Shown here one piece after another: positions 50,606 through 59,822 of a stretch of DNA of 64,000 nucleotides; the first letter of the stretch is position 1, and each line of letters opens with the position of its first letter. Source of the stretch: Bacteroidales bacterium WCE2008. GTDB lineage: Bacteria; Bacteroidota; Bacteroidia; Bacteroidales; UBA932. The translations under genes and the position numbers were made by a program. The DNA lies in the NCBI GenBank assembly GCA_900167925.1, contig FUZM01000004.1, forward strand, positions 124,001-188,000, given 5' to 3'. Below the pieces are notes generated by a model. It was given only the letters and a program-made list of their open reading frames with translations. It did no database searches and was not told where the DNA came from.

Positions 50606-52213
50606 TTACTGTTGTTTTAAATTGTACACATTCGTCATTATTACTTTTCCACCTTTAATTGGCATATTGGTTCTCAAAATAGCATCATTAATCACTCCCT
50701 TAGTGACAATTCCCTTATGGGGCTGATTGACAACTACATTCTTCATCTGACAGGCAACGGCACTGTTAGTCTCCATCGTGATGTTAATCAGAGTGACCCC
50801 CTTTACCGGTTTATCCCCGTCAGAATTGACAGCTAACCCATCAATCGTAATATCAGATAAATAACCAATATTCGAGATCTTTTTACCTGACGAAGTACAT
50901 CTAAAGAGAATAAGGTCATCAGCTCCATCTCTCATATTAACGATCATGTTTTTGATTCTTACGTTGGGCAGACGTTTTTCAGCCAGTTCTTGTCGCATAT
51001 TTGAAGTCTTATTCAAATGCGATACACTAATGATATAGTTCTTTTTTGGCGTAACGTTAAAAACACAATTATTAAACACCAAGTCATGTGCCACATATGA
51101 ATAGTAAGATCCGCCGTTCTGCACTGGAACAAAATCCGTAAAAGAGCATCTGTCAAACAGGATTGTACCATAGACTGACGAATATTGATTATATAGATCA
51201 AAAAAATCAACATTTCTAAACGAAATGTCCCGACCATAGCAATGAATGTCAAAACGGTTAATCTGCGAATCCTCGATTATGGCCTTATTTATGTTGTTGT
51301 TTCCAAAGATTCCCCAGATGGCCTTTCCATACATTCTAATTGCTTTAAAGTTCCAAACATTATCGAGTGAAACGCCATAGCCAGAGCGAGTGGTTTGAGA
51401 ATAACTGCCTTCAATGCGAATATCTTTGAAAGTAACGTTCGTACACCCTCTTATCAAGATTCCCCTATCGTTTGCTAATTTAGAAGCAGGTGTATAAACA
51501 TTTACATTTGAGACTCTAACATCATCACACCCAACTATCATAGCAATATGTGTTAGGTATGAACAATCTGGAGACCTTTTAATTGTTACATTCTTAATTA
51601 TCAATGATTCTTGATCCAGGCGAATATACGAACATTTCGGTTTAGAGTATTCATTGTTATATGGCATCACAACTTTATTCTTTGCCACGCCATTCTCTAT
51701 CAGAAGAACATCCTTGCGCTGATGACCATATTCGTGGTCTATTCTGTTTCTGACCCAAGGAATATCGTCTTCTATCAAGAGTATGCGCCTCCCGTATCTT
51801 AAAGAATCCATCGCCCTAAAATCGCCCTTGTCAATAAGGACTTTATCAACCTCGATAGGCGTTCCCGGATTTTTTTTCTCAAAAAGGTAGACATCTTTAG
51901 AAGTATTCTTAACTATAAATACACAACCCTTAAAGTCGTTATTCTGAGTTAACGGAATACGCGAAGGTTTTCCTGGAATCTCGAGTTTGATGGTGTCAAT
52001 GTTTGAATAATCTACGTCAACCCCAGCAGCGATTGCTGCGAGGTGTGTTTTCAATAGAACCTGATATCTTTCGACACCATTTTTGGCGGCTGATAATCCG
52101 TAATCATATGGAGAGACATCTGGCCTCTTCTTTGATATACTATTGGCAATAGAACACGAAGGTGAGCTAATAATACTTATGATCAGAGGGAGTAGATACA
52201 TCAATCTTTTCAT
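50606..52213 (-). CDS. Exported right-handed beta-helix protein
   Basis: The 535-aa protein begins MKRLMYLLPLIISIISSPSCS, a lipoprotein-type signal (Cys20). From about residue 200 it has repeated short strands of parallel beta-helix type (LIIKNVTIKRS, VRVSNVNVYTP, VTFKDIRIEGS, ISFRNVDFFDL, LVFNNCVFNV), as in polysaccharide lyases and depolymerases. No lyase or hydrolase catalytic motif is evident. It starts in the stop of the phosphoglycosyl transferase gene (ATGA, 52210-52213), so it is an integral part of the operon. It may trim, bind or anchor the polysaccharide in the periplasm or at the surface. An earlier in-frame start (52258) inside the neighbour is rejected. Confidence 0.82.
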   Translation of the reverse strand: MKRLMYLLPLIISIISSPSCSIANSISKKRPDVSPYDYGLSAAKNGVERYQVLLKTHLAAIAAGVDVDYSNIDTIKLEIPGKPSRIPLTQNNDFKGCVFIVKNTSKDVYLFEKKNPGTPIEVDKVLIDKGDFRAMDSLRYGRRILLIEDDIPWVRNRIDHEYGHQRKDVLLIENGVAKNKVVMPYNNEYSKPKCSYIRLDQESLIIKNVTIKRSPDCSYLTHIAMIVGCDDVRVSNVNVYTPASKLANDRGILIRGCTNVTFKDIRIEGSYSQTTRSGYGVSLDNVWNFKAIRMYGKAIWGIFGNNNINKAIIEDSQINRFDIHCYGRDISFRNVDFFDLYNQYSSVYGTILFDRCSFTDFVPVQNGGSYYSYVAHDLVFNNCVFNVTPKKNYIISVSHLNKTSNMRQELAEKRLPNVRIKNMIVNMRDGADDLILFRCTSSGKKISNIGYLSDITIDGLAVNSDGDKPVKGVTLINITMETNSAVACQMKNVVVNQPHKGIVTKGVINDAILRTNMPIKGGKVIMTNVYNLKQQ

Positions 52214-52884
52214 ATTAACTCTCCAGCATATCTCATTTTTTTTCCAAGCACCGTACAAAAGATCATCTGTATGTCCTTAACGAAGGAATAGTGCCTATAA
52301 TAATAGCAGTTTAACCGAACCTTATCTGGATAAATCACATGATCATTATACCAGATAGCAAGATCTTGATCACGCATCGAGTCAATCTGCTCCTGAGGTA
52401 AACACCTGCTTTCTTCCACTTTCATTCTAACGTTAGCCAACATCTCATCTTCTAACCGATATTTAAGGGTGGCTGGTCCTGTAATACCAGGCCTAAGTTT
52501 TAAGACATCCCTATCATCCCCTACAAGTTTATCTGCATATCCGGGGACATCTGGCCTAGGCCCCACAAAACTCATACTCCCCCTCAACACATCCCATAGA
52601 CCAGGGAGCTCATCTAATTTATAATGTCTTAACCTGGCACCCAAAGGAGTAATTCGGCTATCTCCTGCCACGGATATCGTACCTCCGCCATGATTCATCG
52701 TCATAGTACGGAATTTATGACACTTAAATACTTTTCCTCCCTTCCCGACTCTATTCTGCACGAAAAAAACAGGACCTCCAGGCATCTTTATCCTCACGAG
52801 TATTGCAACGACCAATAATACAGGCCAAAGAAGCAATAAACCCAATAACGCCACAATGCGGTCAAATATAAATTTTAATAACAT
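52210..52884 (-). CDS. Initiating phosphoglycosyl transferase (PglC/WcaJ-type)
   Basis: The 224-aa protein is the short monotopic phosphoglycosyl transferase: N-terminal re-entrant membrane helix (LLKFIFDRIVALLGLLLLWPV), VFFVQNRVGKGGKVFKCHKFRTM, the catalytic LDELPGLWDVLRG Asp-Glu pair and FVGPRPDVPGY. It transfers a sugar phosphate from a UDP-sugar to undecaprenyl phosphate at the inner face of the membrane, starting the repeat unit. The PglC-sized form often takes diNAc-bacillosamine or a related amino sugar, in line with the aminotransferase further along. Confidence 0.94.
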   Translation of the reverse strand: MLLKFIFDRIVALLGLLLLWPVLLVVAILVRIKMPGGPVFFVQNRVGKGGKVFKCHKFRTMTMNHGGGTISVAGDSRITPLGARLRHYKLDELPGLWDVLRGSMSFVGPRPDVPGYADKLVGDDRDVLKLRPGITGPATLKYRLEDEMLANVRMKVEESRCLPQEQIDSMRDQDLAIWYNDHVIYPDKVRLNCYYYRHYSFVKDIQMIFCTVLGKKMRYAGELI

Positions 52885-52891
52885 ACAGAAA

Positions 52892-53890
52892 CTATCTTTT
52901 TAAAAAAGGAAGGGATAACAGTCCTATCAATGCCCCCCAACCATATGAAGTATGAAGAATAATAAAGCTTTGCATTAACCTTAAGAAACTCAATTTTTTT
53001 TCTTTTGCAAGCTTGTAACTAACAGTCCCTATAACTATACAATAAGCAAGAAGACTGGCTCCGGCAACCAGAAATACAGGATGCAAAAATATAGCCACAA
53101 ATAGAGGAATTAACAAAGAAAGAATAAATACTAATGGCACAAAGTGCCTAGGTGATAAAGAATTAACTTCACCGGTATAGAATACCGTGAGAATGATCCA
53201 CTTTCCATTTCCATAATTGTTCTGGGCGAGAGCTTTGAAAGACTCTCGCGCATAGTATGTACAAAAAGTATCTGGGATAATGAAAATCTTACCACCACCA
53301 CGAATGATGCGCTTACTCAGTTCAATATCCTGATTTCGAACTAATCGAACATCATACTTACCATACTTATCAAACACCTCCCGCCGCCAACATCCAAATG
53401 GTACGGTATCCACCTGCTGCACTTCTGAAACGCCCGTACGGAATACAGAGTTCCCGACCCCAAACTTATTGCTAAGCACTTCTCGAATAGCCAAGGTTTT
53501 TGGAGTCTTGTTCAGCACCTCCGTCTTGCATACAGAGCCTACATCATCTCCATTTAATTCATACAAACTCCTCACCAACGCAGAAAAGTAATTAGGCTCA
53601 TAACTCGTATGAGCATCTATCCTTATGATCACGTCTCCTTTTGTATGTTCAATGCCCTTATTCATTGCATACGGAACAATCTTCATAGGGTTATCAATCA
53701 ATCGGATATACGGATAAATTACAGCCTGCTCTTCAATTATAGAACGAGTAGCGTCCGTACTCATACCATCCACGAACAGGACCTCAAGAGATTCTTTTGG
53801 ATAATCTTGAAGCGCAATAGACTGAATACAGTTCAATATATACTTCTCTTCGTTGTAAACCGGACAAATAACTGATAAAAAAACGTCCAT
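52892..53890 (-). CDS. GT2 glycosyltransferase, ExoA-like
   Basis: The 332-aa protein has a GT-A domain (LSVICPVYNEEKYILNCIQSI, VLFVDGMSTDATRSI, the IRIDAHTSYEP metal-binding D-x-D-like strand, RRxxD-like RLVRNQDIELSKRI) and two or three C-terminal membrane helices (about 250-305), as in succinoglycan ExoA. It adds a sugar to the lipid-linked repeat unit at the membrane. Seven bases separate it from the phosphoglycosyl transferase gene. Confidence 0.9.
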   Translation of the reverse strand: MDVFLSVICPVYNEEKYILNCIQSIALQDYPKESLEVLFVDGMSTDATRSIIEEQAVIYPYIRLIDNPMKIVPYAMNKGIEHTKGDVIIRIDAHTSYEPNYFSALVRSLYELNGDDVGSVCKTEVLNKTPKTLAIREVLSNKFGVGNSVFRTGVSEVQQVDTVPFGCWRREVFDKYGKYDVRLVRNQDIELSKRIIRGGGKIFIIPDTFCTYYARESFKALAQNNYGNGKWIILTVFYTGEVNSLSPRHFVPLVFILSLLIPLFVAIFLHPVFLVAGASLLAYCIVIGTVSYKLAKEKKLSFLRLMQSFIILHTSYGWGALIGLLSLPFLKR

Positions 53891-53900
53891 ATGCCTTCAA

Positions 53901-55013
53901 TTATTCGTTAATAGCCCTATTCAGATAATCAACCGACACAAATTTTAATGCATCTATCCGTTGATTTACGGATTCCCAGTCTATAGGTGCCTCGATATCA
54001 GCAACCGTCATATTTGGGTTTAAGATTCTGTCTTCTAAATGAAGGGCTCGTAGAATATTTAAAGGGCGCTCATCCTTTCCTTTGTCTCCCGTAAGTATAG
54101 CCACGAAAGGTCGATTCATAACTATAGCCATAGCTAAGCAATGAAACGACGCTGAAACCACTAGATCTGCATTAACAATCACCGCAACGAACTCCTGCGG
54201 AGACATGCAGTATTTCACACGCACCGCTCTATTCACAAAGTCTTGAGGACGAGTATATCTGGACAACACATAATGCTTTCTACCATCTAGCTTGTAGCCA
54301 GTTTTAAAGAAGTCAGAAATTTGGCAATCGCGGTTGGTATAACTGAAAATATACTTCTCCTTCTTCTTACGTATAGGGAGCATCTTTTCCCACTGTGATT
54401 TTGTTAGGAGCATCACAGGATCAAGTACAAGTTGAGCATCTCTTCCTGTCAATTCTTTCACAATCTCACAACCAAGCTGTTCGCGTACTGCTAAAGCATG
54501 AAATGAAGAAAGGTTATCTCGGAAAACTACCCGGTGTCGGTCATCTATTGCGGCTACGCCAAAACTGGAGGAATATGAAATTTTAAGTTTGTTATTCCTC
54601 ACAAAGTCAAGAAGATATGCAGCATCATCTCCATTACAAGCAGGATTCCATACCTGATCACTACCTACTATAAACCGGTCGTATCTGCCATTTAATGTAG
54701 CCGCATCCAACGATGAACGATAAACCTGTTCAGTCACCTTTAAATACTTCCTATAAAACTTATTGAATCGTGTTTTACGAAGAAATAGGAACGGACTTCC
54801 CAGAAAGTATGCTACCGCAGATTTCAATTGCCCATTAGCAAGTGAATGGAAAATATGATAAAGCATACTATACTCATGTGCGCGAGAAGCATTTACATAA
54901 TTAATATATTCACAGTCATATCCCTCATCTGAAAGATATCTTTGAAAAGCATATGCCTGTAGTGCCGCCCCGTAGTTAGCAGCATTATGAAATGTTAAGA
55001 GTGCTAGTTTCAT
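53901..55013 (-). CDS. Polysaccharide pyruvyl transferase family protein
   Basis: The 370-aa protein opens with MKLALLTFHNAANYGAALQAYAFQRYL, the signature start of the polysaccharide pyruvyl transferase family, followed by FIVGSDQVWNP, KISYSSSFG and the C-terminal ADLVVSASFHCLAMAIVMNRPFVAI. True members add a ketal-linked pyruvate from phosphoenolpyruvate to a sugar in the repeat unit, giving a negative charge; some act as glycosyltransferases. It overlaps the upstream GT4 gene by four bases. Confidence 0.9.
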   Translation of the reverse strand: MKLALLTFHNAANYGAALQAYAFQRYLSDEGYDCEYINYVNASRAHEYSMLYHIFHSLANGQLKSAVAYFLGSPFLFLRKTRFNKFYRKYLKVTEQVYRSSLDAATLNGRYDRFIVGSDQVWNPACNGDDAAYLLDFVRNNKLKISYSSSFGVAAIDDRHRVVFRDNLSSFHALAVREQLGCEIVKELTGRDAQLVLDPVMLLTKSQWEKMLPIRKKKEKYIFSYTNRDCQISDFFKTGYKLDGRKHYVLSRYTRPQDFVNRAVRVKYCMSPQEFVAVIVNADLVVSASFHCLAMAIVMNRPFVAILTGDKGKDERPLNILRALHLEDRILNPNMTVADIEAPIDWESVNQRIDALKFVSVDYLNRAINE

Positions 55014-56170
55014 TTTTCAGCATTTTGATAAATCCTCAAATATTGTTCTGCAATCCGTGCCCAGTCAAAGATGCTATTTAAGTCAATTCTTGAAATGTTC
55101 TCGCTCATCTTGGCATAATTGTCTATTATTCTTTTAAGCTTGTCGGCTATATCATCTACATTCCCGGCCTTCGCTGGATATCCGACAAAGCCATCAGGAT
55201 AAAACCCGTCAAAACCCTGATTCTGAGCATAAAGGATAGGAACATTCTGAGACAAAGCCTCCACATACACTAGTCCAAAAGTTTCAGGAGCAGAAGGCAT
55301 GGCAAAAATATCTGTCTGTCTTAGGACTTCACGTAGCTCTACAGGGGCTTTAAAATCTTCCAATGACAGCCATTGTTTCCCAAGAGCTTTCTTCTCAACG
55401 GCTGCAAGATAAGCAGGATCGTCCCCTCTATTCGGCAGCCCCCTACCAATGGCACGAAATTGAATCTCAATTCCCTTATTTCTTAGAGCGCCGATTGCAT
55501 CGATAAGTTCCAATAATCCTTTACCTCGTTTAAAAGAAGATATAAAAGCCACCCTTACCGGCGTTTTCAATGTCCGAGGAGTCTTTTGTTGATGAGCCAG
55601 AAAATCCCCCCCCACGCCATTTGGAATTACCTCTATCTTTTCAGAAATGCGTGTAGCAACGCTACACGGAATTGTGTTTGCGACAAAGTTTTCCCTATAC
55701 TTAGGAGAGATAAAAATGATTTTATTTGCCTCTTCTAATATCTGTGAGAAATAAGGTTTACGCCATACGAACACCTTATAATAGTTGTTGACATCCGTAT
55801 TGCGGACAGCAACTATATAGGGTATTCCATAACGTTTATTGAGTTCATATGCGATAGCCCCATCCACACACTGAGTAGAGGCATGAATCAGGTTAATGTT
55901 ATTGATATTAACTCTAGACAGAATCTCTTTTAAGGCACATTTTATCTTTGCCTTATATAAAAAGCGATGATATTTCTTTAGTGCGGTAGAATATATAATG
56001 CTGGAGCCATCTGTTTGAAAATCAATCATCTGGTTTCCAATGCGCTTATGATTGTTAGCATTTAACGGAACAAATACAGTTTGCCGAACACCTAGTTTGT
56101 CAAGTTCATTATAAAGATTCCGATATACAGATGTCCCACCGTAGCTATTTGAGATATGTAATATATGCAT
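55010..56170 (-). CDS. GT4 glycosyltransferase
   Basis: The 386-aa protein has the GT-B fold of family 4: MHILHISNSYGGTSVYRNLYNEL, VAFISSFKRGKGLLELIDAI, and the donor-site SAPETFGLVYVEALSQNVPI motif (E-x7-E). It transfers a sugar from a nucleotide donor to the growing repeat unit. Start 56170 is set by the family motif and lies four bases after the MurB-like stop; an earlier in-frame start would overlap that gene by 71 bases. Confidence 0.93.
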   Translation of the reverse strand: MHILHISNSYGGTSVYRNLYNELDKLGVRQTVFVPLNANNHKRIGNQMIDFQTDGSSIIYSTALKKYHRFLYKAKIKCALKEILSRVNINNINLIHASTQCVDGAIAYELNKRYGIPYIVAVRNTDVNNYYKVFVWRKPYFSQILEEANKIIFISPKYRENFVANTIPCSVATRISEKIEVIPNGVGGDFLAHQQKTPRTLKTPVRVAFISSFKRGKGLLELIDAIGALRNKGIEIQFRAIGRGLPNRGDDPAYLAAVEKKALGKQWLSLEDFKAPVELREVLRQTDIFAMPSAPETFGLVYVEALSQNVPILYAQNQGFDGFYPDGFVGYPAKAGNVDDIADKLKRIIDNYAKMSENISRIDLNSIFDWARIAEQYLRIYQNAEK

Positions 56171-56174
56171 GAAG

Positions 56175-57026
56175 TTAGGAAATAAAACGTATTTCAGACT
56201 TGCAGTTACTAAAGAAAAGTTTATGAAACTTCTTCCCTTTCTCAACCAGCGCTTTTACATCACTAGCTGTGGCATTTCCTATATTAGAAATCCAATCCGG
56301 CGTCTTCTTTGAATACATAGCGCCACCTACTTTTTTCCCCATAAGAAGACGATAAACAAAACGATTCCCTTCACAAAACACAGATCCACAACTTGGTTTA
56401 TCAGCTGAGAGATATTTTTTTGAATATTCAATTCTATCTTTTATCTTCTGTTCAGTAACATCCGGATTTTGTTCCGGGAAACGAAATATCGCGGAAATAA
56501 CGATAGATTCCATATTTTGGAATGGAGAATGACGATGGGAAAAATCCACGGGATTCTTTTTATAAATGCGTATCTTATTATCCGCCAAACTAAAGTATTC
56601 AACTTCCTCTAAATAATCAGAAATTGACAAACCTATAGTCTTGCCTCTTCCCGCATTCATGTATACCGCGCCACCTATGCTAGATGGTACAGAATAAAGG
56701 TACTCAATTCCGCCTAATCCATGCGCCTGCAGATCCTTAATTAACGCCTGGACCCTAACGGAGCACCCAGCCTTAACCCTTCCATCGGGTAGATGCTCAA
56801 TGGAAGAATCAACTGACATTAAATTTATGAGTGGCGTTTTCACTCTTTCCGAGAAAATCACATTGCTCCCAGCTGAGAAGACAGCAAACGAAACCGCTTC
56901 GCTTTTAAACTTAATGACTAAATTATCTAACTCCTCCCGATTTTCCGGGAAATATACAACATCAGCTACAGAGCGCAGCTTCATTGTATTATATGGATAC
57001 AAATCACAATCTTTCTGAACTCTCAT
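56175..57026 (-). CDS. MurB paralogue within the polysaccharide operon
   Basis: The 283-aa protein resembles UDP-N-acetylenolpyruvoylglucosamine reductase: an FAD-binding segment FAVFSAGSNVIFSER, VPSSIGGAVYMNAGRG, the catalytic-serine region KPSCGSVFCEG and the terminal Glu in KSEIRFIS. MurB reduces the enolpyruvyl group of UDP-GlcNAc-enolpyruvate to lactyl. The cell's true murB would be expected with peptidoglycan genes; this copy is shorter, diverged and embedded between glycosyltransferase genes. It may build a lactyl-bearing (muramic-acid-like) sugar of the polysaccharide, which would need a MurA-like partner outside the window. Confidence 0.85.
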   Translation of the reverse strand: MRVQKDCDLYPYNTMKLRSVADVVYFPENREELDNLVIKFKSEAVSFAVFSAGSNVIFSERVKTPLINLMSVDSSIEHLPDGRVKAGCSVRVQALIKDLQAHGLGGIEYLYSVPSSIGGAVYMNAGRGKTIGLSISDYLEEVEYFSLADNKIRIYKKNPVDFSHRHSPFQNMESIVISAIFRFPEQNPDVTEQKIKDRIEYSKKYLSADKPSCGSVFCEGNRFVYRLLMGKKVGGAMYSKKTPDWISNIGNATASDVKALVEKGKKFHKLFFSNCKSEIRFIS

Positions 57027-57087
57027 CTTCTTGAAATCTTAAGGATGTTGAACTAAGGACACGCATCGATCAAACATTTACAGCGCT

Positions 57088-57210
57088 TCACTGGACAACC
57101 TCAGCGACCACATTATCTTCAACAATATTCCAGTCGTCCAAGTAGTGACAATAATATTCGGGAAAGTCTGTCCAGAAAACCCATTCCCCACAGCTGGCGC
57201 GAAAAAAAAT
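57088..57210 (-). pseudogene. Possible 3' remnant of a lost gene
   Basis: Between the GT2 and MurB-like genes is a 184-base gap, larger than elsewhere in this operon. On the minus strand it holds about 41 open codons ending at TGA (57088-57090), reading FRASCGEWVFWTDFPEYY and CHYLDDWNIVEDNVV. The composition looks like a real protein C-terminus rather than chance, but there is no start codon. It lies in the same frame as the preceding GT2 gene, after its TAG stop. Either a deleted gene's tail or coincidence. Confidence 0.35.
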
Positions 57211-58509
57211 CTACTCAGAATCGATACTTGGCAATTTTTCGACTTTATAGTGACAACTTCTTAACAAGACCTTAATAGAATTACGTATCAGTTCAAAAAA
57301 CAGCTTACATGAAAATCTGTTATAACAATTGTATACAAAATTCACGGCTAGTGAAGCGTCATATATGTTTTTAATTCCGATCTGACTACCATCAAACCTG
57401 ATTGAATTGGTGATGACAAAGCCATATGGTTGTTCTTCTTTAACCACCCGCCTTCGGGTCTTCAGCGACAAGGAATTAAACAATGGCAATAAATCATGTT
57501 GGGTAGCAATCTCTTTCAAAATTTTTAACTCCCGGACTAGAACTTCTTCCTCAAAATAGCTCTTTTCCAAGAATTGAAAAGTTCTTCTTATTAAATTTTC
57601 GAAAGAAATCTCGTAACACTTACCTGGCCATCCTGGGAGATCAGCCGCAGTCAGTAAATAATCAGCAGTCATAAGTGTTACTAATGGAGAATATGGTTGT
57701 GATGCCAATTGATGATGCATTGTCCTTCTTAAGTTGTCGTTAAAAAACTGCTGAGCTTCTTCTCTCGACTTCTTATCAGTCCTTCTATAATTTCTTCCTT
57801 GAGACTTCGTTGTAGTTCCTCCAATTGATAAAGGTTCGTTCGTATAGGCATACTTCTCCACTTCACCAGCGAGAACTACTCCTGAGAACCCGTCTGGTGT
57901 TGGACAGTAATAAAAACAGTTATCAGGAGTTCTACTCTTCACTCGATCTACAATTTCAGTAGAGGCGACGCCCTTCATATAAAACATAGGACATTCATCG
58001 ATCTGATATCGAAAAGTATTCGCAATCTTCTTTAAGAAATCCTTTGAGTTTCTAATTTCGACGCCATTGAATCTTTTTCTTTTAACCATAAAGATATTGT
58101 GAACATCACACTCCTGTTTAGGATACATAAAATACGCGGTAGGCCATGTTAACAACTGCAATCCGGTTTCTTTAAGTATTTCATACATCCTGAAAATACA
58201 GCCCGGAACAAGGCCATCATCCCCTCCAAGAGCCATAACATATCCGGGAGACACTTGATTGAGAGCGAACTCGAAATTATCCCTCATTCCCAGATGTTTT
58301 TTATGCGCAAACAACTTAATACGCTTATCACTCCGCATCAACTCTTCCACAACAGAAACAGAGTCATCATCGCTACAATCATCAGAGACAATTATCTCAA
58401 AGTTAGGATAGTCCTGTATCATGCACGTTTTTAACGTCCATTTCAAGTACTCAGCACGGTTCTTTTGAGGAATTATCACCGTAAATCTTGGATATTTAAC
58501 ATCTACCAT
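57211..58509 (-). CDS. GT2 glycosyltransferase
   Basis: The 432-aa protein has an N-terminal GT-A domain (RFTVIIPQKNRAEYLKWTL, FEIIVSDDCSDDDSV, YVMALGGDDGLVPG with the D-x-D-type motif at about 93-97) and a long C-terminal extension of helices (residues 230-432) without known fold. It is a cytoplasmic or peripheral membrane glycosyltransferase of the repeat unit. Its first 14 bases overlap the end of the Wzy-like gene. Confidence 0.9.
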   Translation of the reverse strand: MVDVKYPRFTVIIPQKNRAEYLKWTLKTCMIQDYPNFEIIVSDDCSDDDSVSVVEELMRSDKRIKLFAHKKHLGMRDNFEFALNQVSPGYVMALGGDDGLVPGCIFRMYEILKETGLQLLTWPTAYFMYPKQECDVHNIFMVKRKRFNGVEIRNSKDFLKKIANTFRYQIDECPMFYMKGVASTEIVDRVKSRTPDNCFYYCPTPDGFSGVVLAGEVEKYAYTNEPLSIGGTTTKSQGRNYRRTDKKSREEAQQFFNDNLRRTMHHQLASQPYSPLVTLMTADYLLTAADLPGWPGKCYEISFENLIRRTFQFLEKSYFEEEVLVRELKILKEIATQHDLLPLFNSLSLKTRRRVVKEEQPYGFVITNSIRFDGSQIGIKNIYDASLAVNFVYNCYNRFSCKLFFELIRNSIKVLLRSCHYKVEKLPSIDSE

Positions 58510-59785
58510 ATGTTAATTGTCTTTGTTTTTTGTTGTCAATACTGAAATAGATAAACAACATAATGTATACAATAATTTTCAGTCCAGCGCCATCGGCAAA
58601 AGGAAAAAGTTTCATACCACCTTGCATGCCTAATAACATCAGAAAATGCAATATGATTAATTGTTGGAAATGAATGATTCCTCTTCTAGGCAGGGTCGCT
58701 AAATAGAACAATCTGGAAAAAAATATAAAAATGATAAGCGTAATAAACGGGCCAAAATCTAAACAAAAATCACCCACATATCCAATAAAAACCTCATCAT
58801 TAATCTTTAAATAAGGATATTTATCACGTCGTTCCCAAAAATTATGAGGAACATTTTTAAATCCTAACATTCTTTTGAATAACGGGAATGTTCTGTCACC
58901 GTAACGCAACCCATTATTATCAAAAGCATACTCAGCAAAATTGACATTCTCTTGTCCGAGATAATCAAGAAACGAAGACCCCACTCCACCATCACTTCTA
59001 TCGAACCTACTATATGTTATAGCCATAAAAGGAATAGAGAATGCTATAACAAAAGCAACTGCCCCTAATTCAATTTTTTTCTTAATAGACGCATCGACAT
59101 ATTGTCTTAAAGCAAAATAGGAGATAGCAAGTGAAAAAACAATCGATATGGCAGGGCCTCTCTGGGATGACGCCAAATGGCCAAATGGAATCGTAAGAAT
59201 TGCGAAAGACAGGGCTAAAATCATTTTTTTGTTCTTCTTTATAATGATATAATAAACAAGAACAAGACACATAAAATCTGAAAGTAAATTTGAGATTATA
59301 GCAGGAAGATTTGATATCGCACCGTCACCAAGAGAAGCCTGGCTGTTTTCCATACTTTCTTTATAAATGTCCAACCCGGCCGAACTATCCATAATTATAC
59401 TCGTTATTCCTGTTCGAATGTTCATAATGTCCGCCGGTAGTTTCAACACAGATGCTATAATAAAGATCCATGTAATCAGGTCCAAGGCCCTCGATGATGG
59501 GCCCAAAATTCCGCTAACTTTTTTTAAATCAAACTTTAGAACGGGAGACATCGACATCATTATCATCCCATAAAGAAACAAAAGAGGAAAAAGAGGAATA
59601 CTATATGATATATACCTAAAGCCACGACCTTCCGTGTCAAGGTACAGAAAGATCGAGAAAACAGAATAGACAAAGAATAAAAAAATTAATAAATTACCAG
59701 CATCAATTGTCCTCTTTTTCTTATAGAAATGAATAAGAGTAAACAACCACAAAAGCATGTAAATTATTAACGATAGAACGCCCAT
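58496..59785 (-). CDS. Wzy-type oligosaccharide repeat-unit polymerase
   Basis: The 429-aa protein has ten to twelve hydrophobic helices and a large periplasmic loop (about 255-330) with the SRFDRSDGGVGSSFLDYLGQENVNFAEY segment, in keeping with O-antigen polymerases. It would join lipid-linked repeats on the periplasmic side. Sequence identity within Wzy proteins is low, so the call rests on topology and its place next to a flippase gene. It is AT-rich compared with the housekeeping genes. Confidence 0.8.
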   Translation of the reverse strand: MGVLSLIIYMLLWLFTLIHFYKKKRTIDAGNLLIFLFFVYSVFSIFLYLDTEGRGFRYISYSIPLFPLLFLYGMIMMSMSPVLKFDLKKVSGILGPSSRALDLITWIFIIASVLKLPADIMNIRTGITSIIMDSSAGLDIYKESMENSQASLGDGAISNLPAIISNLLSDFMCLVLVYYIIIKKNKKMILALSFAILTIPFGHLASSQRGPAISIVFSLAISYFALRQYVDASIKKKIELGAVAFVIAFSIPFMAITYSRFDRSDGGVGSSFLDYLGQENVNFAEYAFDNNGLRYGDRTFPLFKRMLGFKNVPHNFWERRDKYPYLKINDEVFIGYVGDFCLDFGPFITLIIFIFFSRLFYLATLPRRGIIHFQQLIILHFLMLLGMQGGMKLFPFADGAGLKIIVYIMLFIYFSIDNKKQRQLTYGRC

Positions 59786-59822
59786 TGGATATTATTTAAT
59801 GTTTAAAATGCCATATAATACT

